Shown piece by piece: positions 1-7,621 of a stretch of DNA of 17,178 nucleotides (the first letter of the stretch is position 1; the number at the start of each line of letters is the position of its first letter). Source of the stretch: DASVSE01 sp036399715. GTDB lineage: Bacteria > Bacteroidota > Rhodothermia > Rhodothermales > Rubricoccaceae. The DNA lies in the NCBI GenBank assembly GCA_036399715.1, contig DASWMO010000002.1, positions 1 through 17,178 of the forward strand, written 5' to 3'. The notes under the pieces were generated by a model. It was given only the letters and a program-made list of their open reading frames with translations. It had not been told where the DNA came from and made no database searches. Position numbers and translations under genes: made by a program.

Positions 1-1
1 C

Positions 2-919
2 GACATTCTCGACATGCTCCGCGAGCTCGTCGAGCGGACCGTCCGCGCGCACTACGGCAACGGCGACCTCGCGGAGATCCGCGAGGCGATCCTGCGGACG
101 CTCGCCTTCGACCTCACGCTCGACCCCGACGCCGCGCTCCGCATGGGGCAGGACGGGCTCGTCGAGCACATTCTCGACGAGGCGACGGCGCACTACCGCC
201 GCAAGCGCGCCGCGCTCGCGCGGCCGTTCTTCGAGTCTGCCCGCCAGATGATGGAGCAGGCCGACGACACGAACCGCCCGAGCCGCCTCTTCGTGGACTT
301 TACCGACGGCCGGCGCGTCCTCCGGGCCATGGTCTCGCCCGACGACGTCATCGCGAGCGAGGGCCAGGAGATCAACGACGCCCTCGAGCGCGCCGCCGTG
401 CTCTCGGTCATCGACGAGCGGTGGACGGAGCACCTCCGCGACCTCGACGAGGTCAAGGAGGGCGTCGGGCTGCGGGCGTACGGTCAGAAGGATCCCCTCA
501 TCGAGTACAAGATGGAGGCCTTCCGCCTGTTCACCGAGATGGTACAGGAGATCGATGAGGAGGTCGTCGGGCTCGTGTTCAAGGCGGGTCCGCTCGTCCA
601 GGGCGAGGGCCGCCCGGCGGTCCAGCAGCGCGCACAGCAGGCCCCGCGCCCGCGCCTCGACGCGCGCCGCGCCAAGACGGAGCACGAGGCGGCCGACCCG
701 AACTACGCGGGCACCATGGGCGGGCAGGCAGCCGTCCCCGAGCGCCGTGAGGCGCCGGACACGCGCGAGGCGCCCGTCGTGACGGCCCCGATCGTCTCGG
801 AGCGGACGCATGGCCGCAACGAGATCGTGACGGTCCGCAACGGCCAGGGTGAGACGCGGCAGGTGAAGTATAAGGTCGCGCAGGGCCTGCTCCAGCAGGG
901 CTGGGTGATCGTCGACTAG
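2..919 (+). CDS. secA: Preprotein translocase ATPase SecA, C-terminal part (5' end outside the window)
   Basis: SecA is the cytoplasmic motor ATPase that pushes preproteins through the SecYEG channel. The open frame enters from the left edge, so the nucleotide-binding domains lie outside the window; about 305 C-terminal residues are seen. The helical scaffold and wing region is recognisable from AVLSVIDERWTEHLRDLDEV and GLRAYGQKDPLIEYKMEAF, both highly conserved in SecA. A low-complexity Gln/Ala/Arg linker follows (about residues 200-270 of the visible part). The protein then ends in a short conserved tail that starts with RNEIVTV and finishes GWVIVD. There is no CxCxSGxxxxxCH zinc-binding tail; from memory this alternative ending is usual in Flavobacteriia and other Bacteroidota. 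The next gene, recN, follows on the same strand after 75 bp. Identity is near certain. Confidence 0.96.
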   Translation, partial: DILDMLRELVERTVRAHYGNGDLAEIREAILRTLAFDLTLDPDAALRMGQDGLVEHILDEATAHYRRKRAALARPFFESARQMMEQADDTNRPSRLFVDFTDGRRVLRAMVSPDDVIASEGQEINDALERAAVLSVIDERWTEHLRDLDEVKEGVGLRAYGQKDPLIEYKMEAFRLFTEMVQEIDEEVVGLVFKAGPLVQGEGRPAVQQRAQQAPRPRLDARRAKTEHEAADPNYAGTMGGQAAVPERREAPDTREAPVVTAPIVSERTHGRNEIVTVRNGQGETRQVKYKVAQGLLQQGWVIVD

Positions 920-927
920 TGGGCGTC

Positions 928-988
928 GGGGTTCGGGGACCGGGGTTCGGGAAAGCCAGCCCGCCCCGAGTCCCCAATCCCGAACCCC
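928..988 (+). repeat. Intergenic inverted repeat with two competing left arms, ending 6 nt before the recN start
   Basis: The 11-base arm GGGGTTCGGGA at 942-952 is perfectly complementary to TCCCGAACCCC at 978-988. A second copy of the G-rich arm (GGGGTTCGGG, 928-937) can pair with the same right arm (979-988) instead. It is extended by 936-940 pairing with 970-974. No T-run follows: the right arm is followed by CTTCCC and then the recN ATG at 995. This could be a REP-like intergenic repeat, a weak terminator or a structure affecting recN translation. A similar arrangement occurs at 4287-4342. Confidence 0.55.
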
Positions 989-994
989 CTTCCC

Positions 995-2725
995 ATGCTT
1001 CGCACCCTCCATATCCGCGACTACGCGCTGATCGAGGAGCTCGAGGTCGAGTTCGACAGCGGGCTCAACATCATCACCGGCGAGACGGGCGCGGGCAAGT
1101 CGATCCTGCTCGGCGCGCTCGGCCTCCTCCTCGGCGACCGCGCAAGCACGGAGGCGCTGCGGACGGGCGCCAAGAAGGCGGTCATCGAGGGCACGTTCGA
1201 CAACGCCGACGAGGGCCGCGTGCCGGCCCTGCTGGAGCACCACGGCATCGACCCGTCCGAGAACGGGATGCTGGTCGTCCGCCGCGAGATCACAGAGAAG
1301 GGGAGCCGGGCGTTCGTCAACGACACCCCGGCAACGCTGGACGTGCTCCGCGAGGTCGCGTCCAACACCATCGACCTGCACGGGCAGCACGAGCACCAGT
1401 CGCTCTTGCGGACTGAGACGCACGTCGAGCTGCTCGACACGTTCGGCGGCCTCGGCGGGCTCGTGCTCGCGTACCGCGCGGCCTACAAGGAGGTCGCGAG
1501 CCTCGTCGCCGAGCGCGCGGGCATCGTGCGCCGCGAGGCCGAGCTGAACCACCAGAAGGAGCTCTACGCGTTCCAGATCGAGGAGATCGACAAGACGGCG
1601 CCGACGGTCGGCGAGGCGGACGGGCTCGAAGCCGAGCGCCGCATCCTCGAAAACGCGGAGCGTCTCTACGAGGCGACGGCCGAGCTCTACGGCCAGATCT
1701 CGGAGTCGGACGACGCACTCTACGACCGCCTCGTGCTCGTCCGGAACCAGCTCCAGGACCTCGCGCGCATCGACCAGGCGTTCGAGGAGACCCTCGCGGA
1801 CGTCCGCTCGGCCGAGATCGCGCTCAAGGAGGCGACGCAGTTTCTACAGGACTACAACGCCCGAATCGAGTTCAACCCCGAGCGGCTGGACGAAATCCGC
1901 GAGCGCCTCGGCGAACTTGATTACCTCGCGCGGAAGTACGGCGGCACGGTCGAGGCCGTCCTCGCGCACCGCGAGGAGATCGGCGCGACGTACGCGCTCG
2001 CACAGGACGTCGAGGGCGCAATCGCGCGGCTGGACGTCCGGATTGCGGCGGCGACCGAGACGCTCTCGGCCGCGGCGTACCGGCTGTCGCAGAAGCGCCA
2101 CGAGGTCGCCGAGCGCGTCGAGACCATGATCGGGGTCGAGCTGGCAACGCTCGGCATGCCGCACGCGCGCTTCGAGGTCGCGTTCAACCTCCAGGACGAT
2201 CCGAAAGGCTGGGTCGCCTTTCCCGACGGGCCTAAAGAGCATCGCGTCGCAGCGTTCCCGGCGGGCGTCGACCTCGTCGAGTTTCACATCTCGGCCAACG
2301 TCGGCGAGACGCCGAAGCCGCTCGCGCGCGTCGCGTCGGGTGGCGAGATCTCGCGCATCATGCTGGCGCTCAAGGCGATCCTCGCCAAGAGCGAGCGCCT
2401 GCCGATCCTCGTCTTCGACGAGATCGACACGGGCATCTCGGGCGCCATCGCGCGGCGGGCGGGCGAGTCCATGCACCGCCTCGCGCAGTACCACCAGATC
2501 ATCGCGATCACGCACCTGCCGCAGATCGCCAGCCTCGGCGACGTCCACTTCTCGGTCGAGAAGTATGTCGAGGGCGGGAGGACGCGGACGCGCATCCGGC
2601 GGCTGGACGAGGACGAGCGCGCCGAGGCCGTCGCTGAACTCCTCGCCGGCGGCGACCTCTCCGCGGCGGCGCTCCAGAACGCCCGCGAGATGATCGAAGG
2701 CGGCCGGATTACGGGCGACGCGTAA
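995..2725 (+). CDS. recN: DNA repair protein RecN (SMC-like ATPase)
   Basis: RecN is an SMC-family ATPase that acts early in recombinational repair of double-strand breaks, probably by holding DNA ends or sister chromatids together. The 576-residue length is normal for the family. The N-terminus LRTLHIRDYALIEELEVEF leads into Walker A GETGAGKS at residues 29-36. The RecN-typical LHGQHEHQSLL follows near residue 128. The middle part (about 155-370) is charged and helical, consistent with the short coiled coil. The ABC signature VASGGEISRIMLALKA, Walker B with D-loop ILVFDEIDTGISG, and the switch region IIAITHLPQIAS appear in order. All catalytic motifs look intact. The ATG at 995 fits the usual RecN N-terminus. 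There is no Shine-Dalgarno sequence; a hairpin ends 6 nt upstream. I see no LexA box, though one cannot be excluded by eye. Confidence 0.97.
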   Translation: MLRTLHIRDYALIEELEVEFDSGLNIITGETGAGKSILLGALGLLLGDRASTEALRTGAKKAVIEGTFDNADEGRVPALLEHHGIDPSENGMLVVRREITEKGSRAFVNDTPATLDVLREVASNTIDLHGQHEHQSLLRTETHVELLDTFGGLGGLVLAYRAAYKEVASLVAERAGIVRREAELNHQKELYAFQIEEIDKTAPTVGEADGLEAERRILENAERLYEATAELYGQISESDDALYDRLVLVRNQLQDLARIDQAFEETLADVRSAEIALKEATQFLQDYNARIEFNPERLDEIRERLGELDYLARKYGGTVEAVLAHREEIGATYALAQDVEGAIARLDVRIAAATETLSAAAYRLSQKRHEVAERVETMIGVELATLGMPHARFEVAFNLQDDPKGWVAFPDGPKEHRVAAFPAGVDLVEFHISANVGETPKPLARVASGGEISRIMLALKAILAKSERLPILVFDEIDTGISGAIARRAGESMHRLAQYHQIIAITHLPQIASLGDVHFSVEKYVEGGRTRTRIRRLDEDERAEAVAELLAGGDLSAAALQNAREMIEGGRITGDA

Positions 2726-2786
2726 CGCGGAGCGTTCTGCGATCCACCCGCGGAACGAGGTCTCAGCCTCGGCGCGTTCCAGATCC

Positions 2787-3615
2787 ATGCTGACTCTCCC
2801 CGCCGATCCGCTTGACGCGCTCGCCGGCCTGCTCGCCGGCCGCCGGACGGCTGTCCTCTCGGGCGCCGGCCTCTCGACCGATTCGGGCATCCCGGACTAC
2901 CGCGGCCCGACGACGCGCGGCGTCGCGCGGAACCCGGTCCAGTACGACGACTTCGTGCGCTCGGCCGAGGCGCGGCGGCGCTACTGGGCCCGCGCGGCGC
3001 GCGGCTGGGCGCGCATCTTCGAGGCCGCGCCCAACGCCGGGCACCACGCCCTCGCGCGCCTCGAAGTGGCCGGGCACGTCTCGGGGACGGTCACGCAGAA
3101 CGTGGACGGACTGCACCAGGCGGCGGGCGCGCAGGCGGTCGTGGACCTCCACGGGCGGCTGGACCGGATCGTCTGCCTCGGCTGCCCGGCGGTCTGGGCG
3201 CGCGGACGTGCAGGCGCGCATCGAGGCGCTCAACCCGGGCTGGACGGCCGTCGCCCCGTCGAGGCTCGCACCTGACGGCGACGCCGACGTGGACGACGCC
3301 GGGTTCGTCGCGCCCGAGTGCCCGATGTGCGACGGTCCACTGAAGCCCGACGTGGTCTTCTTCGGAGAGAGCGTCCCCAGGCCGCGGGTCGCTCAGGCCG
3401 CGCAGATCGTCTCCGATGCCGAGGCGCTGCTCGTCGTCGGGACGAGCCTGACGGTGTACAGCGGCTACCGCTTCGTGCGGCAGGCGGCGGCGGCGGGGAT
3501 TCCCGTCGCCGTCGTGACGCTCGGCGAGACGCGCGGCCACCGCCACGCGAGCGTCGCTCTCGATGCGCCGCTCGGCCTCATCCTGCCCGCCCTCGCGGAC
3601 GCCCTCGGGGCGTGA
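2787..3615 (+). pseudogene. Sirtuin (Sir2-family NAD-dependent protein deacylase) interrupted by a one-base frameshift
   Basis: Sirtuins use NAD+ to remove acyl groups from protein lysines. The first part (frame starting at ATG 2787) has GAGLSTDSGIPDYRGP near residues 26-41, TQNVDGLH (103-110), the catalytic histidine in DLHG (His122) and the first zinc cysteine pair in IVCLGC (130, 133). That frame then runs out of homology and stops at 3275. The rest continues in the +1 frame from about 3202: ARIEALNPGW, the second zinc pair in ECPMCDG, VVFFGESVP, LLVVGTSLTVYSGYRFV, and a stop at 3613-3615. Removing one base from the GGG or GC-alternating run at 3196-3205 would restore a protein of about 275 residues. 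The RYWARAARGW and LNPGW features suggest a class II (SIRT4-like) sirtuin. It may be a real mutation or an assembly error; no other key motif is damaged. The convergent downstream gene ends only 4 bp away. Confidence 0.88.
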
Positions 3616-3619
3616 GGGC

Positions 3620-4279
3620 TCAGGCCGCCCACGCGCGGATCGCCTCGGGGCCATACCGGTTCACGCCCGGCCGGTGCGCGACGGCGAGGGCCACGAGCGC
3701 GGCAGCCACGTCGTCCGCCGCCGTCGGGCGGAGGGTTTTGAGGAGGCCGACGAGGATGGGGTTGAGGACAGCGAGGACGGTCTCGGCGATGCGCTCGCCG
3801 GTCCGCACCTCGGCCCGGTCGCCGGTCAGCAGCGACGGCTGGACGATCTGGACGGCCTCGAAACCTGCCCCGGCGATGGACGCTTCGGCCTCGCCCTTGA
3901 CGCGGTTGTAGAAGACGCGGCTGCGGGCGTCCGCGCCGAGGGCGCTCACGAGCAGCATCTGCGACGCCCCGGCGGCCCGGGCGTGGCGGGCGGCGTCGGC
4001 CGGGATCTCCAGGTCCACACGTCGGAAGGCGGCCTGGGACCCGGCCTGCCGGATCGTCGTCCCGAGTGCGCAGAACAGGCTATCGCACGCCCACAGGTCC
4101 GGGTCGACCGTGTTCAGGCGGTCGAAGTCGATGACCGTCGGCACGTGCGTGGTCGAGACGGGCGCGACGGCCCGGCGGTCCAGCGTCACGACGCGCGTCC
4201 AGCGCGGGTCGGCGGCGAGGCGGGCGAGCGTGTGGCGGCCGACGAGGCCGGTCGCGCCGAGGAGTAGGGCGGTGGGCAT
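3620..4279 (-). CDS. TIP30-like NAD(P)-binding protein (atypical short-chain dehydrogenase fold)
   Basis: This 219-residue protein has an N-terminal Rossmann fold, seen as ALLLGATGLVGRHTL with the GxxGxxG motif at residues 8-14. Later come FCALGTTIRQAGS, the strand and turn LLVSALGADARSRVFYN, and the Tyr-x3-Lys pair in YNRVKGEAE. This combination is typical of the atypical SDR group containing HTATIP2/TIP30 and many uncharacterised bacterial oxidoreductases. The substrate is unknown. It is probably cytoplasmic, with no signal peptide or clear membrane segment. The ATG at 4279 is chosen because the Rossmann motif starts right after it. The same frame stays open further upstream, but that part is a shadow of the FAS1 and polymerase genes. 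A hairpin with a T-run lies 7 nt upstream of the start, so transcription from the upstream FAS1 gene may be attenuated. Confidence 0.88.
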   Translation of the reverse strand: MPTALLLGATGLVGRHTLARLAADPRWTRVVTLDRRAVAPVSTTHVPTVIDFDRLNTVDPDLWACDSLFCALGTTIRQAGSQAAFRRVDLEIPADAARHARAAGASQMLLVSALGADARSRVFYNRVKGEAEASIAGAGFEAVQIVQPSLLTGDRAEVRTGERIAETVLAVLNPILVGLLKTLRPTAADDVAAALVALAVAHRPGVNRYGPEAIRAWAA

Positions 4280-4286
4280 AGAAAAA

Positions 4287-4342
4287 GGGTCGGGGGTCGG
4301 GGTGCAGGGTACGCGCGGTACCGAGAACCCGACCTCCGACCC
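4287..4342 (-). terminator. Stem-loop with T5 run, directly before the start codon of the NAD(P)-binding protein gene
   Basis: Read on the - strand, a 15-bp stem pairs 4342-4328 with 4301-4287, with one G.T wobble. The 26-nt loop contains a smaller stem (GGTAC at 4308-4312 with GTACC at 4318-4322). The C-rich arm is followed by TTTTTCT and then the ATG at 4279. Stem plus T-run is the form of an intrinsic terminator for the FAS1 gene, which stops at 4363. Its position, 7 nt before a start codon, is odd for a plain terminator. Confidence 0.55.
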
Positions 4343-4362
4343 CGGCGCACCGGCGCCGACAC

Positions 4363-4959
4363 TTACATCGACGGCATCAGGACGCGGTCGATGACGTGCG
4401 CGACACCGTTCGAGGCGCGCACGTCGGCCTGCGTGACCGTCGCGCCGCCGACCGTGACCGTGTTGCCCGTCTTGCGGACCGTCAGGCGCTGGCCGTTGAC
4501 CGTCGTGAGCACCTGCCCGTCGCGGAGGTCCGCCGCCTTGAGGTTGCCCGGGACGACGTGGTACGTCAGGATCGACGTGAGCTGGGCGCGGTTCTCGGGG
4601 CGCACGAGCGTCTCGACGGTCCCGGCGGGGAGCGCCTCGAAGGCGCTGTTCGGCGGGGCGAAGACGGTGAACGGGCCCGGGCCGGAGAGCGTCTCGACGA
4701 GGCCTGCGGCCTGCACGGCCGCGACGAGCGTCGTGAGGTTGGACGCGCCCGAGGCGTTCTCGACGAGCGTCTGCGTCGGCAGCATCATCGCGCCGCCGAC
4801 CATGACGCCGGCGCCCATCGAGGAGTGGTCCATGCCAGCCATCTCGTCGGCCTGGCCGGCGTTGACGACCGAGTCGGCGACGTCCTCGGGGGACTTGACG
4901 GTCATGCAGCCGCCGAGGAGCGTGAGGCCCATCAGGGCGACGGGAAGAATCTTGTTCAT
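4363..4959 (-). CDS. Fasciclin (FAS1) domain lipoprotein with a Met/His-rich linker
   Basis: This 198-residue exported protein has a lipoprotein signal: a charged start (MNK), a hydrophobic core and the lipobox LLGGC with Cys18 as the lipidated residue. A linker at about residues 19-60 carries MAGMDHSSMGAGVM, rich in Met and His. One FAS1 domain fills residues 60-198, seen as FTVFAPPNSAFEAL (97-110), LTYHVVPG (131-138) and the C-terminal NGVAHVIDRVLMP (184-196). FAS1 domains mediate adhesion or protein-protein contact at the cell surface. The lipoprotein is probably anchored in the outer or inner membrane facing the periplasm or outside. The start is preceded by a pyrimidine-rich stretch and no Shine-Dalgarno sequence. 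A 149-bp upstream gap of lower GC probably holds its promoter. The Met/His linker is discussed among the findings. Confidence 0.93.
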   Translation of the reverse strand: MNKILPVALMGLTLLGGCMTVKSPEDVADSVVNAGQADEMAGMDHSSMGAGVMVGGAMMLPTQTLVENASGASNLTTLVAAVQAAGLVETLSGPGPFTVFAPPNSAFEALPAGTVETLVRPENRAQLTSILTYHVVPGNLKAADLRDGQVLTTVNGQRLTVRKTGNTVTVGGATVTQADVRASNGVAHVIDRVLMPSM

Positions 4960-5108
4960 CTGAGGGGAGGAAAGGGAGACTGGAGGTGCCGCGCGGTGCG
5001 CGGGCCGGGCCTGAATGTGGGACGAACGGCAAGGTTCTCCCCGATTCCCGTTTGAGCTGAACGTGACTACAAGGTGAGCAAAATCCGGTCTGAAGACGGC
5101 GCGGCCGA
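4960..5108 (-). promoter_or_regulatory. Gap upstream of the FAS1 lipoprotein gene, probable promoter region
   Basis: This 149-bp stretch separates the polymerase stop from the FAS1 start, both on the - strand. Positions about 5030-5100 are visibly lower in GC than the surroundings and, on the - strand, contain TTGCTC and TTGTAG. I could not find a convincing partner element at proper spacing. The assignment rests on position and base composition only. Confidence 0.25.
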
Positions 5109-7478
5109 CTAGAACGGCACGTCGTCCTCGACGGTCTCGGGGGCGCGTTCCTGCACGACGAGGCGCACGCCGGCCGGGTCGAATCCGAAGAGGTCCTCGG
5201 GCGAGAACACGAGGCGGTGCTGAGCCGGCGTCTCGAAGAACGGCTCGAAGCGCAGCGCGAGCCGGTCGAGCCGGTCGAGGTAGAACGCGGTCGACTCGTC
5301 GGGCGCCGCCGGGTCCCAGCCCGAGGCGGGGCGGGCGAGCTCGAAGACGCGCGTGCCCGAGGGCACCTCGCCGGGACGCGCCTCGGCGATGTAGAACGCG
5401 ACGCGCTCGCCGCGGCGGACCGGGCGGCCCGTGCGGGCGGCCTCCTTCCGGGCGACCTCATAGGCCGCGCTGCGCGTCTTGCCGTCGGCGACCTCGCGCT
5501 CGTAGTCGTCGAGCGGCATCTTGAGCGTCTCGACGCGCTGGAAGCTTTCGACGCCCTGCCAGTCGTGGGAGGCGATTCGGGCCCTCGTGTCGAGGTAGAG
5601 GCGGTGGAGGTCCGCGATGGCCTCGGCGCCGCGGGCTTCGACGTCGAGCAGGAGGCGCGTCGCCTCGCGGACGAAGGCGCGGCCGAAGCGCTCCGTCGAG
5701 CGGCTGACGAGGCTGGAGCCTTTGAACGCGAGTTCGCCGTCGTGCCCGAGGAGGGCGTAGTTCTTCTTTTTGTACGACAGCATCGCGCGGTAGCGGCCGT
5801 CGAAGCCGATGCGGATGCCCGCCGGCATGTCCTCGGAGAGCGCGGCGACAAAGGCGCGCTCCTGCTCCTCGCCGCGGACGTGCGGCGGCGGGACGAACAG
5901 GACGCCGTCCGTGTCGACCTCGATCACGCGCCCGCCGGCCGTTCGGACATCGGCCATGATGCGGCGGAGGATGGCCTGGCCCTCGGTCGCGACGCGGTCG
6001 GCCTCGGCAAAGTCGTTGAAGAGGGCGAATTGAAAGCCGAGCGAGCCGTAGAACGAGTTGATGATGTTCTTGTAGGCCGTCTGCCGGGCGTCGAGTTCGC
6101 TGCGCTCGGCTAGTGTCGTGGCGGCGCGGGCAGCAGCTTTGGTCTCGAACCGGAGGTCCGTGAGCGTGCGGAGCAGGCGCGGGAAAAGGCCGAGCGCGTC
6201 CGAGGCGGGCTGGACGCCGGACGTGAGCATGACGCTCGGGTAGAGGCTCTCGACGTCGGCGTAGACGACGGGGCCGACGACGCCCGTCACAAAGACGTCG
6301 GTGTAGCCGCCGACGTGCTGAGAGCCCCACTGCGCGCGGGGGAGGCTGTGGCGCGCGTGGAGGTACGCCCGCACGAAGAGGGCCTCGATCTTGGCCGCGG
6401 GGCCCGTCCGGGCGACCATCCCGTAGGGCATCGGCACCATCTGGGTGAGATAGAAGGTGCTCCCCGAGAGGTGGCGCGCGATGCGCTCGGTCTCGTTCAC
6501 GTCGTCGAGGGCGTAGTCCATGATCCGGGCGGGGTCGGACTCCCAGACCGATGCGATCTCGTCGCCGGGGACGTACGTGCGGCCTTCGGGGGCGAAGCCG
6601 AAGTGTTTGGCGACGCCTTTGAGGGTGTAGTTCGGGAGGGAGCGCGCGAAGACGTCGTAGGACATCGCGAGAAACATCGTGTCCACGACGTGGCGGCCGG
6701 CAATCTCGGCGGCGTCGTACTCGATCTGGCGCTCGGCGAAGCGGATGGAGGACGGAAAGGTGCGGGGCTCGGACCCGTCGCGGCCGAGGGCGAAAGGGAC
6801 GCGGTGCCGCTTGCAGCGGGCGGCGAGGTAGGGGAGGTCGAAGGCGTAGAGGTTGTGGCCTTCGATGACGTCGGGGTCGCGCTCGGTGACGATGCGGACG
6901 GTCTCGCGGAGGACGGTTTCCTCGTCCATGTCGGGACTCCCGACGAGGTGCTGCCAGCCGGTGGAGTCGCTCAGGGCGACGAGGACGACGCGGTGCTCGG
7001 GGACCTCGGCCTGGGGGAAGCCGCTGTGCGCGACGACCTCGATGTCGAGCTGGAGGCGCCGGAGGTCCTCGAAGGCCATGCCCTTGAAGAGGGTCCGGCC
7101 GGTCTGCATGAGGTACTGCTGCTCCGGCCCGCCCACGGTGTAGACGTCAGCGGGGCGGCTGGCCTCGGTGCCCGTCGCACGCTCGATGTGGCGGAGGGCG
7201 TCGAACTGGGCGCCGCGGTCGGGGAAGACGGCGACGTGGCGGTAGGCGTTGTCGCCGTCGAGGCGCTGGGTGCGGACGCGGGGGAGGCCGTCGAGGAGGC
7301 GGGCGTCGGTGAGGAAGAGGAAGGGGTGGACGGGGGCGGTCGCGCTCGTGACGCGGCCGTCGGGGTGGCGGGTGTAGAGGCGGACGGCGGCGGGGCCCTC
7401 GGGGTGGATGCCGACGAGGCGCTCGGTGGGGTCGTGGCCGTAGAGAAGCGTGTCTTCGGAGACGGGGAGGGCAGGCAT
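5109..7478 (-). CDS. Family-B DNA polymerase with 3'-5' exonuclease domain
   Basis: This 789-residue protein is a complete B-family polymerase. The exonuclease domain shows Exo I as LDIEVV (Asp145, Glu147), Exo II as HNLYAFD (Asn209 to Asp214) and Exo III as YALDD (Tyr322 to Asp326). The polymerase domain shows motif A as YADVESLYPS (Asp408), motif B as KNIINSFYG (470-478), motif C as EVDTDG (Asp522, Asp524) and the template-contact motif YKKKNY (569-574). Proofreading and polymerising residues are therefore all present. Motif C reads DTDG instead of the common DTDS, which I recall from other bacterial PolB proteins outside the E. coli Pol II type. A repair or translesion role is likely, but the replicative role cannot be judged here. 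I chose the ATG at 7478; a TTG at 7505 would add nine residues. The upstream neighbour on the same strand ends 143 bp away. No dinB, imuA or recombination gene is adjacent. Confidence 0.95.
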   Translation of the reverse strand: MPALPVSEDTLLYGHDPTERLVGIHPEGPAAVRLYTRHPDGRVTSATAPVHPFLFLTDARLLDGLPRVRTQRLDGDNAYRHVAVFPDRGAQFDALRHIERATGTEASRPADVYTVGGPEQQYLMQTGRTLFKGMAFEDLRRLQLDIEVVAHSGFPQAEVPEHRVVLVALSDSTGWQHLVGSPDMDEETVLRETVRIVTERDPDVIEGHNLYAFDLPYLAARCKRHRVPFALGRDGSEPRTFPSSIRFAERQIEYDAAEIAGRHVVDTMFLAMSYDVFARSLPNYTLKGVAKHFGFAPEGRTYVPGDEIASVWESDPARIMDYALDDVNETERIARHLSGSTFYLTQMVPMPYGMVARTGPAAKIEALFVRAYLHARHSLPRAQWGSQHVGGYTDVFVTGVVGPVVYADVESLYPSVMLTSGVQPASDALGLFPRLLRTLTDLRFETKAAARAATTLAERSELDARQTAYKNIINSFYGSLGFQFALFNDFAEADRVATEGQAILRRIMADVRTAGGRVIEVDTDGVLFVPPPHVRGEEQERAFVAALSEDMPAGIRIGFDGRYRAMLSYKKKNYALLGHDGELAFKGSSLVSRSTERFGRAFVREATRLLLDVEARGAEAIADLHRLYLDTRARIASHDWQGVESFQRVETLKMPLDDYEREVADGKTRSAAYEVARKEAARTGRPVRRGERVAFYIAEARPGEVPSGTRVFELARPASGWDPAAPDESTAFYLDRLDRLALRFEPFFETPAQHRLVFSPEDLFGFDPAGVRLVVQERAPETVEDDVPF

Positions 7479-7621
7479 CGCGGGCTCGGTCGGGGCGATT
7501 TCCAACGCCGGGCAGGCGGCGGTCGTGCCCGGACGAGGTCTGCGCCGTCAGGGGTGGAGCGTGCGTCGTTCGGGCAGGGGAACGGACCTGATGGCGCTCG
7601 CAGAGGCGCTATCCAGCCGAG

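Noticed and set aside
1844..2890. Long - strand open frame (348 codons) opposite recN
   Set aside because: It is antisense to a clear RecN, is rich in Arg/Asp/Leu with no family resemblance, and arises from the GC-ending codons of the real gene.
3196..3205. Programmed ribosomal frameshift in the sirtuin gene
   Set aside because: There is no known slippery heptamer or reason for sirtuins to use one; a mutation or sequence error is simpler.
4280..5851. N-terminal extension of the TIP30-like frame up to 5851
   Set aside because: The extra residues are Ser/Arg/Pro-rich shadow of the FAS1 and polymerase genes; the Rossmann motif begins right after the ATG at 4279.
7508..7532. Small inverted repeat CCGGGCA/TGCCCGG upstream of the polymerase gene
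   Set aside because: A seven-base stem without T-run is expected by chance at this GC content, so it was not called as a feature.
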